Shown: positions 1 through 5,835 of the stretch, piece by piece
Numbering within the stretch: position 1 is the first letter of the stretch
How the letters are laid out: every line of letters starts with the position of its first letter
Assembly (NCBI GenBank): GCA_018666295.1
Contig: JABIZW010000019.1
Location: 1-6,124, forward strand
Direction: 5' to 3'
Source of the DNA: Halieaceae bacterium
GTDB lineage: Bacteria > Pseudomonadota > Gammaproteobacteria > Pseudomonadales > Halieaceae
Length of the DNA: 6,124 bases
The notes under the pieces: model-generated
The model's input: only the letters and a program-made list of their open reading frames with translations
What the model was told of the DNA's origin: nothing
Database searches by the model: none
Program-made: the position numbers and the translations under genes

Positions 1-1320
1 ATTGGCGGTAGTTTGGGCTACTCACAATGGGCGGGACTGATTCTTGGTCTGAATTTGCAGCAGAATAATTTTTTAGGTACGGGTCGCCAAGTCGGACTTA
101 ATTTGAATTCATCGGCCTATCAAAGTGTTGCAAGTATCAATTACAGCAACCCCTACTTTACCGAGGATGGTGTGAGTCGCGGTTTTAGTCTGTTCTACCG
201 AAAAACTGACCTTTCCGAAATTAATGTTGCGAGCTACACCACCGATACAGTGGGTGCGACCATGACGTTTGGTTACCCCATCAGTGAGACACAGCGATTG
301 GGTTTTAATTTGGGTATTACAGATACTCAAATCACCTCAGGTCAGTACGCGGTGCAAGAGATTCGTACGAGTCCGCGGCTGATTCCCGGTATAGAGCAAT
401 ACTACGTATCGACGCGACAGTTTGATGGCACTTTTTCGGGGCCCGAAGAACTTTTTCCTATTACTGACCTTCCCGCTGATGCTTTCGCAACCATTGCCTC
501 AGATGGCTTCTTAGATGAAAACGGTGATGCGTTTACGAACTGGTCAGTGACGGGTTCGTACGTTCAATCAACCCTGAACCGAGGCCAGCTGGCCACACGC
601 GGTATGTCCAACTCTTTGTCGGCACAGCTTTCGTTGCCTGGCTCTGATCTAGAGTTCTTCAAAATTAACTATCGTGGCGAAATGTACCTTCCCATTTATG
701 GGGAATTCACCTTTCACTTACGTGGTGAGGTGGGCTACGGAGACGGCTATGGCGATACCACGGAGCTGCCGTTTTACGAGCACTTTTACGCCGGCGGCTT
801 TGGGAGTGTTCGCGGATTTGAGACGAACACATTGGGGCCGCGCAGCACACCTCCGGTGCTGTATCAGACCGGTTTCGCGACGACTGGGGTTGATGAGGAC
901 GGCGTGCCCACTGAGGTTGGTGGTTCAGACGGACGAGGTTTTGGTTACGTTGTGAATCCTGAGACCGGTGAAATTGAAACCCAGCAGGTTTTCCTCGGAC
1001 GTCGCCCAGACCCCTTCGGCGGCAATGTGGTGATCGAGGGCTCGGCAGAAATTTTGTTCCCCATGCCGTTTGTCAAAGACCGACGATCCATTCGTTCCGC
1101 ATTGTTCCTAGACGCTGGTAATGTATTCAACACGAATTGTCGTGAAAATCAGATTAATTGTTTTGGTGTTGATGCCGGCGAATTGCGATACTCGGTGGGT
1201 ATCGGTGTAACGTGGCTCAGCGGCTTCGGGCCACTAACGTTCGCTATTGCCAGACCGCTCAATGCCAGCGAGACTGACCGAAGAGAATCATTCCAATTCA
1301 CGCTGGGGCGTGGATTCTAA
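1..1320 (+). CDS. bamA: BamA, outer-membrane protein assembly factor (C-terminal barrel, 5' truncated)
   Basis: BamA is the central subunit of the BAM complex. Its 16-stranded barrel sits in the outer membrane and folds and inserts other beta-barrel proteins. The reading frame is open from base 1, so the gene starts upstream; the TTG at 13 is an internal Leu codon. The 439 residues seen begin within the first barrel strand (GGSLGYSQWAG), followed by QQNNFLGTG and NPYFTEDGVSRG, which match the early barrel of E. coli BamA. The diagnostic loop-6 motif VRGF is at residues 270-273 (bases 808-819), after FYAGGFGS. The protein ends in FQFTLGRGF, a typical C-terminal beta-signal with a final aromatic residue. 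The five POTRA domains are outside the window. E. coli needs about 380 residues for the same part, so this barrel is longer, mainly in two loops. Two in-frame TAA stops end the gene (1318-1323). Family assignment is secure. Confidence 0.97.
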   Translation: MGGSLGYSQWAGLILGLNLQQNNFLGTGRQVGLNLNSSAYQSVASINYSNPYFTEDGVSRGFSLFYRKTDLSEINVASYTTDTVGATMTFGYPISETQRLGFNLGITDTQITSGQYAVQEIRTSPRLIPGIEQYYVSTRQFDGTFSGPEELFPITDLPADAFATIASDGFLDENGDAFTNWSVTGSYVQSTLNRGQLATRGMSNSLSAQLSLPGSDLEFFKINYRGEMYLPIYGEFTFHLRGEVGYGDGYGDTTELPFYEHFYAGGFGSVRGFETNTLGPRSTPPVLYQTGFATTGVDEDGVPTEVGGSDGRGFGYVVNPETGEIETQQVFLGRRPDPFGGNVVIEGSAEILFPMPFVKDRRSIRSALFLDAGNVFNTNCRENQINCFGVDAGELRYSVGIGVTWLSGFGPLTFAIARPLNASETDRRESFQFTLGRGF

Positions 1321-1329
1321 TAACTAACC

Positions 1330-1336
1330 AGGAGGT
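1330..1336 (+). promoter_or_regulatory. Strong Shine-Dalgarno of skp
   Basis: AGGAGGT lies 8 bases before the skp ATG and matches the 16S rRNA anti-Shine-Dalgarno over seven bases. It is the best ribosome binding site in the window; every later gene has a weak site or relies on coupling. It sits in the only sizeable gap of the operon, after the tandem bamA stops. The inference is that Skp is translated independently and at a higher rate than the Lpx enzymes that follow. Confidence 0.85.
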
Positions 1337-1344
1337 TATACCCA

Positions 1345-1857
1345 ATGTTGTTTCGCACAATCGCCGTCATGGCACTGTTGGTTGCATCGACCGTAGCTCA
1401 TGCTCAGGGTCGCATTGCTGTCGTAGACCTAGAGCAGGCAATTCTTCAGACTGATTATGCCCAGCAACGGCTGAGTGAATTCGAAGCCGGAGACGCCTTC
1501 GCTGAAGACAAGGCTGAATTTGACAGCCTCAAAGCTGAACTGGACACGTTGGTGCAAGACTTTCAGCGCGACCAAGCTGCAATGAGCGACGATGAGCAGG
1601 TTGCCGCTCGTCAGAAGCTTGCAAGTAAGAATGCTGATCTTGAATACGTTGCGAAGAAATTGCAGTCCCTGCAACAGACAAATGCGCAGCGCGTTTTTCA
1701 AGAGCTTGTCCCCTCGGCGAGGCAGGTGTTGGGCGAAGTTATTGAAACCGATCAAATTGGACTGCTATTGCAGGCCCAATCGGTTATTCACGCTGATCTT
1801 GGCTACAACATCACTGCAAAGGTCACCGACAAGCTGAACCAGCAACCGAAAGAGTAA
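1345..1857 (+). CDS. skp: Skp/OmpH-family periplasmic chaperone
   Basis: Skp is a homotrimeric, jellyfish-shaped periplasmic chaperone that holds unfolded outer-membrane proteins between the Sec translocon and BAM. The 170-residue product starts with a Sec signal peptide: Arg4, a hydrophobic stretch at about 6-17, and an AHA-Q cleavage site after residue 20. The mature chain opens with GRIAVVDLEQAIL, the family's first body strand. A long, Gln- and charge-rich region follows (about 40-120), suited to the coiled-coil tentacles. The end (IGLLLQAQSVIHADLGYNIT) matches the closing strand and helix of the OmpH family. Length is close to E. coli Skp (161). Sequence identity is low, as is usual here, but position directly after bamA and before lpxD supports the call. 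The mature protein has about 26 Asp/Glu against 15 Lys/Arg, so it is acidic, whereas E. coli Skp is strongly basic. The ATG is fixed by the strong AGGAGGT upstream and by the signal peptide. Confidence 0.93.
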   Translation: MLFRTIAVMALLVASTVAHAQGRIAVVDLEQAILQTDYAQQRLSEFEAGDAFAEDKAEFDSLKAELDTLVQDFQRDQAAMSDDEQVAARQKLASKNADLEYVAKKLQSLQQTNAQRVFQELVPSARQVLGEVIETDQIGLLLQAQSVIHADLGYNITAKVTDKLNQQPKE

Positions 1858-1858
1858 A

Positions 1859-2887
1859 ATGCCAACGCTAGGCGACATCGCCAAGGCACTGGATCTGCCG
1901 TTTAAAGGTGACCCAGAGGTGTCATTGGTGCGCCTAGCGCCTCTTGATTCAGCGAAGGAGGGGGCGCTTTCTTTTGTTGCGCAGAAAAAGTTTGTCAAAC
2001 AACTGAGTGGTTCCCTCGCATCCGCGGTGATCTGCCCACAAAGTTGGGCCGTCGATTTTCCAGGCGCGATCATTTACAGCGATAACCCCTACGCTGATTT
2101 TGCGCGTGCGACCCACATTTTTGATAACCGACCCGTCAGGGCACCCGGTGTCCACGACACGGCCGTTGTTGCACCGTCTGCAACCTTAGGGGCTAATCTC
2201 ACCATAGGGGCAGGCGCTGTTATCGAAGCGGATGCTGTCATTGGTGACAATGCTTGGATTGGGCCCAATGCTTGGGTCGGTGCGGGTGCGCAGGTGGGGA
2301 GAGATTCCGAACTGCGGGCAGGTGTCTGTGTTTATCACGGCGTGTCTCTGGGACACTCCTGCCTTGTTCATGCGAACACGGTGATCGGGTCAGACGGCTT
2401 TGGGTTCGCACCCACCGAGCAGGGGTGGCAGAAAATTTTACAGTTGGGCAGTGTACAGATTGGTGATCGTGTTGAAATTGGTGCGGGCTGTGCGATTGAT
2501 CGCGGTGCACTTGAAGACACGGTCATCGAGGATGACGTGATCATTGATAACCTAGTGCACATTGCCCATGGCGTGCACATCGGTGCCCAGTCCGCGATTG
2601 CCGGTCAAGTCGGCTTCGCCGGAGGTGCCGTACTGGGCGAGCGTTGCACCGTGGGTGGTCAAGCTGGGTTTGCGGGACATTTGCGGGTCGCTAGTGACGT
2701 TCATATTGGCGGTCAGGGACGTGTGGCACGCAGTATTGACACGCCCGGGCATTACGCGTCTGGCACGGGATTAATGCCCACTCGAGATTGGGCGAGAAAC
2801 GCGGCGCGTTACGAGAGGCTCAATGACATGGCCAAACGGATTGATGCCCTTGAGAAGTCAATGGTTGAGAAACCCAGTAGTGATTGA
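1859..2887 (+). CDS. lpxD: LpxD, UDP-3-O-acylglucosamine N-acyltransferase
   Basis: LpxD transfers a second 3-hydroxyacyl chain from acyl carrier protein to the 2-amino group of UDP-3-O-acyl-glucosamine, the third step of lipid A synthesis, in the cytoplasm. The protein has 342 residues, against 341 in E. coli. Residues 1 to about 95 form the N-terminal uridine-binding domain. Hexapeptide repeats run from about 98 to 290 (ATLGANLTIGAGAVI, then VIGDNAWIGPNAWVGAGAQVG) and build a left-handed beta-helix. GSDGFGFAP is at 177-185. The catalytic His is H237 in HIAHG (E. coli H239), and H274 in AGHL matches E. coli H276. The C-terminal helix after YASG (299-302) resembles the ACP-binding helix of the family. 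The ATG is one base after the skp stop, with only a weak AAGAG at 1850-1854, so translation is probably coupled to skp. The residues aligned with the E. coli acyl-chain ruler are unusual (see findings). Confidence 0.97.
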   Translation: MPTLGDIAKALDLPFKGDPEVSLVRLAPLDSAKEGALSFVAQKKFVKQLSGSLASAVICPQSWAVDFPGAIIYSDNPYADFARATHIFDNRPVRAPGVHDTAVVAPSATLGANLTIGAGAVIEADAVIGDNAWIGPNAWVGAGAQVGRDSELRAGVCVYHGVSLGHSCLVHANTVIGSDGFGFAPTEQGWQKILQLGSVQIGDRVEIGAGCAIDRGALEDTVIEDDVIIDNLVHIAHGVHIGAQSAIAGQVGFAGGAVLGERCTVGGQAGFAGHLRVASDVHIGGQGRVARSIDTPGHYASGTGLMPTRDWARNAARYERLNDMAKRIDALEKSMVEKPSSD

Positions 2888-2892
2888 AAGGA
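2887..2892 (+). promoter_or_regulatory. Shine-Dalgarno that helps choose the fabZ start
   Basis: AAAGGA overlaps the lpxD stop codon by one base. Three candidate starts follow in one frame: TTG 2900 (7 bases away), ATG 2903 (10) and ATG 2906 (13). Spacing allows the first two; codon preference and the Pseudomonas-like MM(N/D)I beginning favour ATG 2903. Confidence 0.65.
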
Positions 2893-2902
2893 TTAGACCT
2901 TG

Positions 2903-3334
2903 ATGATGAATATTGAAGACATCCGGCGACACCTTCCCCATCGATACCCCTGTTTATTTGTTGATCGTGTCGTGGCGCTAGAGCCCGGGGTGTCTATAGA
3001 GGCTTATAAAAACCTCAGTATTAACGAGCCCTTTTTTGATGGTCATTTTCCGGAAAACCCCGTTTTCCCCGGCGTCTTGTTGGTCGAGGCGATGGCTCAG
3101 GCCGCAGGTATTTTGGGTTTTGTGACCATGGGTAAAACGCCTGAAGATGGTTCGATTTATTACCTTGTTGGTGTTGATAAGCTGAGATTTAAGCGGCCCT
3201 GCGTACCGGGCGATCGTGTGGTGCTACAAGCGTCTATCGTCAGTGAAAAGCGGGGTATCTGGAAGTTTGATGTTCGCGCGTCGGTGGACGGAGAAACAGC
3301 CGCCACCGCGACGATACTGTGTGCGGATCGCTGA
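2903..3334 (+). CDS. fabZ: FabZ, 3-hydroxyacyl-ACP dehydratase
   Basis: FabZ dehydrates 3-hydroxyacyl-ACP to trans-2-enoyl-ACP in the fatty-acid elongation cycle, in the cytoplasm, and competes with LpxA and LpxD for the same substrates. The 143-residue product is a single hot-dog fold. It shows LPHRYP at 11-16, VDRV at 20-23, YKN.SINEPFFDGHFP with catalytic His48, then PGVLLVEAMAQAAG with catalytic Glu62, and LRFKRPCVPGD further on. Length is typical. I chose ATG 2903 rather than the in-frame TTG at 2900, because the resulting MMNIEDIRRHLPHRYP resembles Pseudomonas FabZ. ATG 2906 is also possible and changes one residue. The gene lies 15 bases after lpxD and 3 bases before lpxA, the usual placement in this operon. 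A Cys at residue 17 replaces the more common Phe next to the HRYP motif; this is a minor variant. All catalytic residues are present. Confidence 0.97.
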   Translation: MMNIEDIRRHLPHRYPCLFVDRVVALEPGVSIEAYKNLSINEPFFDGHFPENPVFPGVLLVEAMAQAAGILGFVTMGKTPEDGSIYYLVGVDKLRFKRPCVPGDRVVLQASIVSEKRGIWKFDVRASVDGETAATATILCADR

Positions 3335-3337
3335 TCA

Positions 3338-4108
3338 GTGATTCACGCGACCGCCATCGTTGACCCTACTGCGGAGATTCATCCGTCAGCTCAGGTCGGC
3401 CCGTACTGTGTCATCGGTGCCGATGTCGTGGTGGGCGAGGACACGATTATCGAGCCCCACGTTGTGATTAAGGGGCCCACGACAATCGGTGCCCGTAATC
3501 ATATTTTCCAGTTCAGCTCTATTGGTGAGTCGACTCCTGATCTGAAATACAAGGGCGAGGCGACCACCTTGACCATTGGCAACGATAATGTGATTCGAGA
3601 GAGTGTGACGATTCATCGGGGGACAATTCAGGATCGCGGTGATACGTCGATTGGCAACAGTAACTTGATTATGTGCTACGTACACATAGGGCATGACAGT
3701 GTCGTCAAGAACCACACGATTTTGGTCAACAATACAGCCCTCGCCGGTCACGTGGTTGTCGACGACTGGGCGATCCTGTCGGGTTACACGCTGGTGCATC
3801 AGTTTTGTAAAATTGGCGCGCACAGTTTTAGCGGTATGGGTACGGCGATCGGTAAGGACGTTCCTGCCTACGTCACAGTATCCGGCAGCCCTGCTGAGGC
3901 ACGAACCATTAATTCCGAGGGACTGCGGCGTCGAGGGTTCAGTGACGGAACGCTGGCAGATCTGAGACGGGCCTTTAAATTGGTGTATCGTCAGGGTCTA
4001 ACGCTCGATGTGGCGATTGACAGACTGGGAGAAATGGCTGTGGAAACGCCTGAGATTGAGCCTCTGCTTGAGTCTCTCAAATCATCTGAGCGCGGTATCG
4101 TCAGGTAA
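3338..4108 (+). CDS. lpxA: LpxA, UDP-N-acetylglucosamine O-acyltransferase
   Basis: LpxA performs the first step of lipid A synthesis, moving a 3-hydroxyacyl chain from ACP to the 3-OH of UDP-GlcNAc as a cytoplasmic homotrimer. The 256-residue product (E. coli 262) is a left-handed beta-helix of hexapeptide repeats from residue 2 to about 185, then a helical C-terminal domain ending SSERGIVR. Catalytic His119 lies in HIGHD (E. coli H125). H116, H138 and H154 match E. coli H122, H144 and H160. DLKYKGE (69-75) and RESVTIHRGT (88-96) are family signatures. The chain-length ruler position carries Met167 in SFSGMG, as in Pseudomonas aeruginosa, instead of the E. coli Gly173. The start is GTG, three bases after the fabZ stop, giving MIHATAIVDPTA at the expected place. 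The only upstream purine signal is a weak GGA (3325-3327), so translation is likely coupled to fabZ. Confidence 0.97.
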   Translation: MIHATAIVDPTAEIHPSAQVGPYCVIGADVVVGEDTIIEPHVVIKGPTTIGARNHIFQFSSIGESTPDLKYKGEATTLTIGNDNVIRESVTIHRGTIQDRGDTSIGNSNLIMCYVHIGHDSVVKNHTILVNNTALAGHVVVDDWAILSGYTLVHQFCKIGAHSFSGMGTAIGKDVPAYVTVSGSPAEARTINSEGLRRRGFSDGTLADLRRAFKLVYRQGLTLDVAIDRLGEMAVETPEIEPLLESLKSSERGIVR

Positions 4109-4110
4109 TG
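4106..4110 (+). promoter_or_regulatory. TAATG stop-start overlap coupling lpxA to lpxB
   Basis: The lpxA stop TAA (4106-4108) shares its last A with the lpxB ATG (4108-4110). The nearest purine run, AGG at 4103-4105, is only two bases from the ATG, too close to act as a normal Shine-Dalgarno. Termination-reinitiation is therefore the likely way lpxB is translated, which would tie the amounts of the two enzymes together. Confidence 0.7.
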
Positions 4111-5250
4111 GTTCAAGCGCATCACATTGGCGCTGTCGCGGGTGAAAAAAGTGGGGATATTTTAGGCGGTGCTGTTCTCAGGGAAATGAGCTACCGCAAT
4201 GATCGTCTTGAATTTACAGGGATTGGTGGTGAGCTTATGGCGCTCCATGGGCTTAAAAGCCTTCATGACATGGAGCGCTTATCAGTCTTTGGCCTCGTCG
4301 AGCCGCTTAAACGACTGCCTGAGCTCTTGTCGATCAGGCGCGGCGTAAAACAGCACATGTTGCAGACACAGCCGGCGCTGTTTCTTGGTATCGACAGTCC
4401 TGATTTTAATCTGTCGCTAGAGCGTTCACTGAGGTCCAAGGGGATCAAGACGGCGCATTTAGTCAGCCCGTCGGTGTGGGCCTGGCGTCCGGGTCGCATT
4501 CACAAAATTAAAAAGTCAGTCGATTTAATGCTCTGTCTGCTGCCCTTTGAGCGAGATTTTTATATTGATCACGGGGTGAAAGCGGTCTGTGTCGGTCACC
4601 CTCTGATTGAGGATCTTTCGGCGATGCCCGATCAGCACACCGCGCGCAAATATTTAGGACTGTCGCAATCGGGGAAAGTGCTCGTCTGCATGCCCGGCAG
4701 TCGTGCCAGCGAGATCGAGCATCTCGCACCGGTGTTTGCTCAGGTGATTATGAAGCTTCTTGCGACAGACAGTCAGCTCCAAGTGGTCGTTCCCGCAGCC
4801 TCGGCCGAGCGACTCGACCAAATCAACCATTTTATGCCGATTGAACACGACCGATTCATCGTCATTGAAGGGCAAAGCCGGTTGGCTATGGTCGCTTCTG
4901 ATTCCGTGCTGTGCGCGTCGGGCACCACGACGCTCGAGGCGATGCTCATTGGACGGCCAATGACGATTGCTTACCGGATGGGCTGGCTTTCTTGGCAAAT
5001 TTTAAGTCGTTTAGTGACTATTCCATACGTGGGGCTTCCCAATGTCATCGCGGGCACCGAGATCGCACCGGAATTCTTGCAGGGGGAGGCGACGGCAGAG
5101 AATCTATATCGATCAGTATTGGATACATTTGGTGATGCAGGCGATCATCAGAAAGCGCGATTTGCAGAGTTGAGTGACAGTATTGGCAGCGACTTTGCCG
5201 TGCGGTCAGTGGACGCCTTGGAAGAGTTGTTGAACCATGATCGGACCTGA
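4108..5250 (+). CDS. lpxB: LpxB, lipid-A-disaccharide synthase
   Basis: LpxB is the GT-B fold glycosyltransferase (family GT19) that joins UDP-2,3-diacylglucosamine to lipid X, giving the beta-1,6 disaccharide of lipid A at the inner face of the cytoplasmic membrane. The 380-residue length matches E. coli (382). The N-terminal half has VAGEKSGD (10-17), GIGG (38-41), GIDSPDFN (94-101) with Asp96 matching the essential E. coli Asp98, and VSPSVWAWRPGR (119-130). The C-terminal half has LLPFE (144-148), VGHP (162-165), MPGSR (195-199) with Arg199 matching E. coli Arg201, and CASGTTTLEAML (269-280), part of the UDP-sugar site, followed by YRM and YVGLPN. No key residue is missing. It overlaps lpxA by one base and rnhB by 14. 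Family members are peripheral membrane proteins, and no signal peptide or membrane span is seen. Confidence 0.97.
   Translation: MVQAHHIGAVAGEKSGDILGGAVLREMSYRNDRLEFTGIGGELMALHGLKSLHDMERLSVFGLVEPLKRLPELLSIRRGVKQHMLQTQPALFLGIDSPDFNLSLERSLRSKGIKTAHLVSPSVWAWRPGRIHKIKKSVDLMLCLLPFERDFYIDHGVKAVCVGHPLIEDLSAMPDQHTARKYLGLSQSGKVLVCMPGSRASEIEHLAPVFAQVIMKLLATDSQLQVVVPAASAERLDQINHFMPIEHDRFIVIEGQSRLAMVASDSVLCASGTTTLEAMLIGRPMTIAYRMGWLSWQILSRLVTIPYVGLPNVIAGTEIAPEFLQGEATAENLYRSVLDTFGDAGDHQKARFAELSDSIGSDFAVRSVDALEELLNHDRT
5220..5226 (+). promoter_or_regulatory. Shine-Dalgarno of rnhB inside lpxB
   Basis: GGAAGAG lies within the last lpxB codons, 10 bases before the ATG at 5237. It is the better of the two candidate signals for rnhB; the alternative ATG at 5258 has only a GAG at 5249-5251. 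This favours the upstream start and a 14-base overlap with lpxB. Confidence 0.5.
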
Positions 5251-5827
5251 GCTTGTCATGGTTGCTGGTTGTGATGAAGTGGGCCGAGGTCCGCTGGCAG
5301 GCGACGTGGTCGCAGCCGCCGTTATCCTCGGGGACGAGCTCCCGCAAGGTTTGAACGACTCCAAAAAGCTCTCGGAACGAAAACGCGAAGCGCTGTTTGA
5401 GACGATCAAGCAGACTGCGGTGTGCTGCGCCATTGGGCGCGCAAGTGTTGAAGAAATCGATCGGCTGAATATTTTGAACGCGTCGCTACTCGCCATGAAA
5501 CGTGCGGTTGAGTCGCTCCCGGTCAGGCCCGATCACGTTCTAGTCGATGGGAATAAACTACCGAACTGGAACTTTACAGCAGAGGCTATCGTCGGTGGTG
5601 ATGGCTCCGTGCCCTGTATTAGCGCCGCATCGATCATTGCTAAAGTCACCCGTGATCGTGAGATGAAGGCGCTTGATGAAGCCTACCCAGGTTACGGTCT
5701 GGCCAAGCACAAAGGGTACCCAACCGCTCAACACCTTGAGGCGTTGCAGCACCTTGGTATTACGCCGATACACCGCAAAAGTTTTGCACCCGTTGCACGT
5801 ATGCTAGACGGCGAAGACGAGGTTTAA
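5237..5827 (+). CDS. rnhB: Ribonuclease HII
   Basis: RNase HII cuts RNA in RNA/DNA hybrids and nicks 5' to single ribonucleotides in DNA, starting ribonucleotide excision repair in the cytoplasm. The 196-residue product (E. coli 198) has the DEDD metal site: Asp13 and Glu14 in GCDEVGRG, Asp104 in LVDGNK and Asp122 in GGDGSV. The GRG motif (16-18) and Tyr161 in HKGYPT are the elements that recognise the ribonucleotide 2'-OH. NDSKKLSE (40-47), SAASIIAKVTRD (129-140) and the HRKSF end (179-183) are also family signatures. The chosen ATG overlaps lpxB by 14 bases and has GGAAGAG upstream. An ATG at 5258 would remove seven residues and leave MVAGCDEVG; family members usually carry several residues before this motif, so 5237 is preferred but not certain. 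The gene ends in TAA followed directly by in-frame TAG. Confidence 0.96.
   Translation: MIGPELVMVAGCDEVGRGPLAGDVVAAAVILGDELPQGLNDSKKLSERKREALFETIKQTAVCCAIGRASVEEIDRLNILNASLLAMKRAVESLPVRPDHVLVDGNKLPNWNFTAEAIVGGDGSVPCISAASIIAKVTRDREMKALDEAYPGYGLAKHKGYPTAQHLEALQHLGITPIHRKSFAPVARMLDGEDEV
5819..5822 (+). promoter_or_regulatory. Possible Shine-Dalgarno of dnaE
   Basis: GAGG in the last codons of rnhB is 13 bases from the dnaE ATG, longer than ideal. No better site is present in the 8-base gap. Weak initiation would suit the low copy number of the polymerase catalytic subunit; that link is inference. Confidence 0.4.
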
Positions 5828-5835
5828 TAGCAACC

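Noticed and set aside
13..15. TTG at 13 as the start of the bamA open frame
   Set aside because: The frame is open to base 1 and the upstream residues (IGGS) continue the first barrel strand, so this is an internal Leu codon of a truncated gene.
445..480. GAACTTT in bamA resembling a sigma-E -35 element
   Set aside because: No matching TCTGA- or TCAAA-like -10 at about 16 bases downstream, and it lies deep in bamA coding sequence, so it is probably chance.
1321..1344. Terminator or promoter in the bamA-skp gap
   Set aside because: The 24 bases hold a second stop, a Shine-Dalgarno and a short spacer, with no inverted repeat or T-run and too little room for a promoter.
1429..1755. 108-codon open frame on the - strand opposite skp
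   Set aside because: Antisense shadow of the Gln/Leu/Glu-rich skp coding region, with no family motif.
2900..2902. TTG as the fabZ start, giving MMMNIEDI
   Set aside because: Spacing from AAAGGA would allow it, but an ATG follows immediately in frame and gives the beginning expected from Pseudomonas FabZ.
3386..3823. 145-codon open frame on the - strand opposite lpxA
   Set aside because: It lies wholly inside lpxA, shows no recognisable domain, and its openness follows from the repetitive hexapeptide codons of lpxA on the other strand. No ribosome binding site or promoter context supports it.
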